A stretch of DNA of 17,334 nt. It comes from an uncultured Prevotella sp. Lineage in GTDB: Bacteria; Bacteroidota; Bacteroidia; Bacteroidales; Bacteroidaceae. Where the stretch lies: NCBI GenBank assembly GCA_945614335.1, contig CALZAP010000002.1:1-17334 (forward strand). Reading direction: 5' to 3'. This document shows positions 15,573 to 17,334 of the stretch, piece by piece. The notes beneath the pieces were generated by a model, which saw only the letters and a list, made by a program, of their open reading frames with translations, had not been told where the DNA came from and ran no database searches. Both the position numbers and the translations under genes were made by a program. Numbering within the stretch: the first letter of the stretch is position 1; each line of letters begins with the position of its first letter.

Positions 15573-15732
15573 ATAAAAGTCCAAAAAACTTTTATTTTTT
15601 TTCCGAAACGCCGCCTACCTTATCAAAAGGTAGTGCAAGTTGAGTGAAAAACAAAATAAAAGTCCAAAAAACTTTTATTTTTTTTCCGAAACGCCGCCTA
15701 CCTTATCAAAAGGTAGTGCAAGTTGAGTGAAA
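15546..15732. repeat. Perfect 83-bp tandem duplication covering the sigma promoter
   Basis: Units at 15546-15628 and 15629-15711 are identical over 83 bases, and the first 21 bases of a third copy follow at 15712-15732. Each unit contains the TTTG -33 box, the TAnnTTTG half nearest the start, and a hairpin AATAAAAGT / ACTTTTATT (15572-15580 and 15588-15596 in unit 1) followed by a run of eight T on the plus strand. At the unit junctions CTACCTT and AAGGTAG form a further small inverted repeat. In the upstream copies the -7 box reads TACCTTTTG, one T longer than consensus. Complete identity suggests recent duplication or active maintenance. Confidence 0.95.
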
Positions 15733-15830
15733 CGTCCCGTTTGTCTTGGAGGTTTTGTGATAAAAAGAGTGAAAATGGCTGGAAATATGTGATTTTTTGG
15801 TCGAAAAGTATTGGAATTATGTGATGAGAG

Positions 15831-16005
15831 GAGTGGGGAGTGAGGAGTGAGGAGAGGGGAGTGAGGAGAGGGGAGTGAGGAGTGAGGAGTGAGGAGTGAG
15901 GAGAGAGGAGTGAGGAGTGAGGAGAGAGGAGTGAGGAGTGGGGAGTGAGGAGTGAGGAGAGAGGAGTGAGGAGAGAGGAGTGAGGAGTGAGGAGTGAGGA
16001 GTGAG
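15831..16005. repeat. Satellite of 25 tandem heptamers (GAGTGAG type)
   Basis: The 175 bases divide exactly into 25 heptamers. The main unit is GAGTGAG, mixed with GAGAGAG, GAGAGGG and GAGTGGG in an irregular order. The plus strand is almost purely purine with one T in many units. On the minus strand the phase of 21 bases gives a Ser/Leu/Thr/Pro/His seven-residue repeat, which I treat as an artefact. It lies between two divergent transcription units, about 100 bases upstream of the rimP promoter. Confidence 0.93.
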
Positions 16006-16100
16006 ACTTAATAGTTACCAAGGAACGAGACGTTTAGTTAAATAAGTTTAACGAAAAGGTTAATTCTTCATGCGAAGGCGGAAAATTGGGATTTTTTCCG

Positions 16101-16108
16101 TACCTTTG
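16101..16108 (+). promoter_or_regulatory. Predicted -7 element of the rimP-nusA operon
   Basis: TACCTTTG matches TAnnTTTG exactly and is preceded by an A/T-rich stretch. No TTTG is found 19 bases upstream; the nearest is TTG at 16086-16088. Transcription would start near 16115, which gives rimP a leader of about 250 bases. Confidence 0.6.
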
Positions 16109-16121
16109 CACCTGTTCAGTG

Positions 16122-16160
16122 GAATGAGGGGCTTCACAGAAAGCTCCTCATTCTTGTTTT
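16122..16160 (+). terminator. Terminator-like hairpin at the start of the rimP leader (attenuator or short RNA end)
   Basis: GAATGAGGGGCTT (16122-16134) pairs with AAGCTCCTCATTC (16141-16153) over 13 positions including one G-U pair, closing a 6-base loop. TTGTTTT follows (16154-16160). It begins within about 10 bases of the predicted start, so it would end a transcript of about 45 bases or act as an attenuator for rimP-nusA. NusA itself affects pausing and termination, so autoregulation is a reasonable hypothesis. Confidence 0.65.
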
Positions 16161-16178
16161 ATTACTCAACCTTCAGGA

Positions 16179-16336
16179 CTAAGGGAAGTTAAAGGAGTTA
16201 AGGGAGTTCAAGGAGAAGTTTCCTTGAGCGAAGCGAAAAAAAGACGAATGTCCAAACCAGAGAAACTCCCTAAAGGAAGCGAAAAGACTATTGTCTTGAA
16301 CTTCTTTAAACTCCTTGGACTCCTTGAACTCCTTAG
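16179..16336 (+). promoter_or_regulatory. Long imperfect inverted repeat in the rimP leader
   Basis: The left arm (about 16179-16220) is made of GGAGTTAA-like units (AAGTTAAAGGAGTTAAGGGA). The right arm (about 16299-16336) is its imperfect complement (AACTCCTTGGACTCCTTGAA). By eye roughly three quarters of positions pair with small bulges. The 78 bases between carry two copies of AAGCGAAAA. The whole lies between the attenuator-like hairpin and the rimP ATG. Confidence 0.55.
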
Positions 16337-16366
16337 GTTTAACAAAACAGAAACTTGAGTATAGAT

Positions 16367-16834
16367 ATGATAGAGAAAAACGAAGTTAAGACAATTGTGG
16401 AAGAGTGGTTGACAAGTAACGAGTACTTCCTTGTCGACGTAATGTTCACTCCAGACGACCGTATCGTGGTGGAAATAGACCATGCCGACGGAGTATGGAT
16501 TGAAGACTGCGCAGAACTGAGCCGTTTCCTGCAAGAGCGACTGGGCGAAGAGCTTGGAGAATATGAGCTCGAAGTGGGGTCGGCAGGCATCGGACAGCCG
16601 TTCAAGGTGCCGCAGCAATACAACAACCACGTGGGCAAGGAGGTGGAAGTGCTCGACAACGACGGAAAGAAAGTACAGGGAGTGCTGAAAAACGTCGACG
16701 GCGACTGCTTCACCGTCACAACAACCGAAAAACAAAAGGTGGAGGGAAAGAAACGCCCTGTGATGGTGGAAGTGGACAAGACATTCAACATGAATAATAT
16801 AAAATATACAAAATACTTATTAAGTTTCAAGTAA
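16367..16834 (+). CDS. rimP: Ribosome maturation factor RimP
   Basis: The 155-residue product (MIEKNEVKTIVEEWL...) has the N-terminal RimP domain with VVEIDHADGVWIEDCAELSR and EYELEVGSAGIGQPFK, and a C-terminal SH3-like domain ending NNIKYTKYLLSFK. RimP binds the free 30S subunit and is needed for its maturation. An upstream TTG at 16355 would add four residues (MSID), but the ATG at 16367 gives the MIEK start I know from Bacteroidales RimP, so I choose it. nusA starts 6 bases after the stop, the conserved rimP-nusA order. The 250-base leader is structured. Confidence 0.95.
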   Translation: MIEKNEVKTIVEEWLTSNEYFLVDVMFTPDDRIVVEIDHADGVWIEDCAELSRFLQERLGEELGEYELEVGSAGIGQPFKVPQQYNNHVGKEVEVLDNDGKKVQGVLKNVDGDCFTVTTTEKQKVEGKKRPVMVEVDKTFNMNNIKYTKYLLSFK

Positions 16835-16840
16835 TTAGCT

Positions 16841-17334
16841 ATGGCAGCAAGGAAAGAAGAGAAGGGACCGAGCATGATCGAAACCTTCCAGGAATTCAAG
16901 GAAACCAAGAACATTGACCGTACAACACTCGTCAGCGTTCTTGAGGAGAGCTTCCGCAACGTTATCGCGAAGATTTTCGGCAGCGATGCCAACTTCGACG
17001 TGATTGTCAACCCCGACAAGGGCGACTTCGAAATCCACCGCAACAGAATTGTAGTGGCCGACGGAGAAGTGGCCGACGAAAACAAGGAAATCTCACTCAC
17101 CGACGCACAGAAGATTGCACCAGACTACGAGATAGGCGAGGAGGTGAGCGAAGAGGTGAACTTCAGCAAGTTCGGACGACGCGCCATCCTCAACCTCAGA
17201 CAGACTCTGGCTTCAAAGATTCTTGAGCTGGAGCACGACGCCCTGTACAACAAGTATAAGGACAAGGTAGGACAGGTGGTCAGCGCAGAGGTTTACCAAA
17301 TGTGGAAGCGCGAGGTCCTGCTTATTGACGACGA
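16841..17334 (+). CDS. nusA: Transcription elongation/termination factor NusA, N-terminal part; 3' end outside window
   Basis: The first 164 codons are present. The N-terminal RNA-polymerase-binding domain is complete in outline (MIETFQEFKETKNIDRTTLV, ESFRNVIAKIFG, NPDKGDFEIHRNRIVVAD, then LNLRQTLASKILELEHDAL). The S1 domain begins at about residue 142 (VGQVVSAEVYQMWKREVLLI) and is cut by the window edge. NusA binds RNA polymerase and modulates pausing, termination and antitermination. The ATG at 16841 follows rimP by 6 bases, so the two are co-transcribed. It is a short N-terminal extension (MAARKEEKGPS) before the usual MIETF start; that second Met at 16874 is a less likely start given the spacing. 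Confidence 0.95.
   Translation, partial: MAARKEEKGPSMIETFQEFKETKNIDRTTLVSVLEESFRNVIAKIFGSDANFDVIVNPDKGDFEIHRNRIVVADGEVADENKEISLTDAQKIAPDYEIGEEVSEEVNFSKFGRRAILNLRQTLASKILELEHDALYNKYKDKVGQVVSAEVYQMWKREVLLIDD

Noticed and set aside
15698..16021. 107-codon minus-strand ORF (Ser/Leu/Thr/Pro/His repeat)
   Set aside because: It is the translation of the GAGTGAG heptamer satellite.
16208..17100. 175- and 253-codon minus-strand ORFs
   Set aside because: They are antisense to rimP and nusA.

Overview
The window looks like a chromosomal segment from a Bacteroidales bacterium, most likely Prevotella or a close relative (Prevotellaceae). The reasons are the SusC/SusD pair with an ECF sigma factor and FecR-type anti-sigma factor, the rimP-nusA order with Bacteroidales-like protein sequences, the absence of purine-rich Shine-Dalgarno sequences, and several promoters of the Bacteroidetes primary-sigma type (TAnnTTTG, sometimes with TTTG 19 bases upstream). 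Genus placement is by recognition only; no database was searched.

Layout. (1) 1-1705, minus strand: a clostripain-family (C11) lipoprotein protease that runs off the left edge. It is open in one frame from an ATG at 1705 to base 1. A promoter is predicted near 1976-1983, giving a leader of about 265 bases with a hairpin. (2) 2049-3005: an AT-rich, decayed stretch holding two overlapping transposase fragments, an opposed array of 9-bp repeats, a 6 x 24-bp tandem repeat, and a 42-bp sequence present at both ends. (3) 2928-3563, minus: an ECF sigma factor whose last helix looks frameshifted and whose tail has been replaced by sequence shared with the transposase remnant. (4) 3629-7612, minus: a 1327-residue SNF2-family ATPase with its own consensus promoter. 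(5) 7613-7932: intergenic region with that promoter, a small element between 12-bp direct repeats, and an intrinsic terminator. (6) 7933-15528, minus: a five-gene nutrient-uptake locus in the order ECF sigma, FecR anti-sigma, SusC-like receptor with an STN signalling domain, SusD-like lipoprotein, DUF4465 lipoprotein. (7) 15529-16366: an 838-base divergent intergenic region with a duplicated promoter segment, a 25-copy heptamer satellite, and a long structured rimP leader. (8) 16367-17334, plus: rimP and the start of nusA.

How the genes work together. In locus 6, the receptor would sense an outer-membrane ligand through its periplasmic STN domain and signal to FecR, which would release the sigma factor to raise transcription of the receptor, the binding lipoprotein and the accessory lipoprotein. 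No glycoside hydrolase, peptidase or riboswitch is visible in the locus, so the substrate is unknown. rimP and nusA form the start of the usual ribosome-maturation/transcription operon. Their leader contains a terminator-like hairpin directly after the promoter, which suggests attenuation.

No tRNA, rRNA, CRISPR array or intact mobile element was seen. The least ordinary features are the composite sigma-transposase scar at 2049-3110, the perfect 83-bp promoter duplication at 15546-15732, and the rimP leader.
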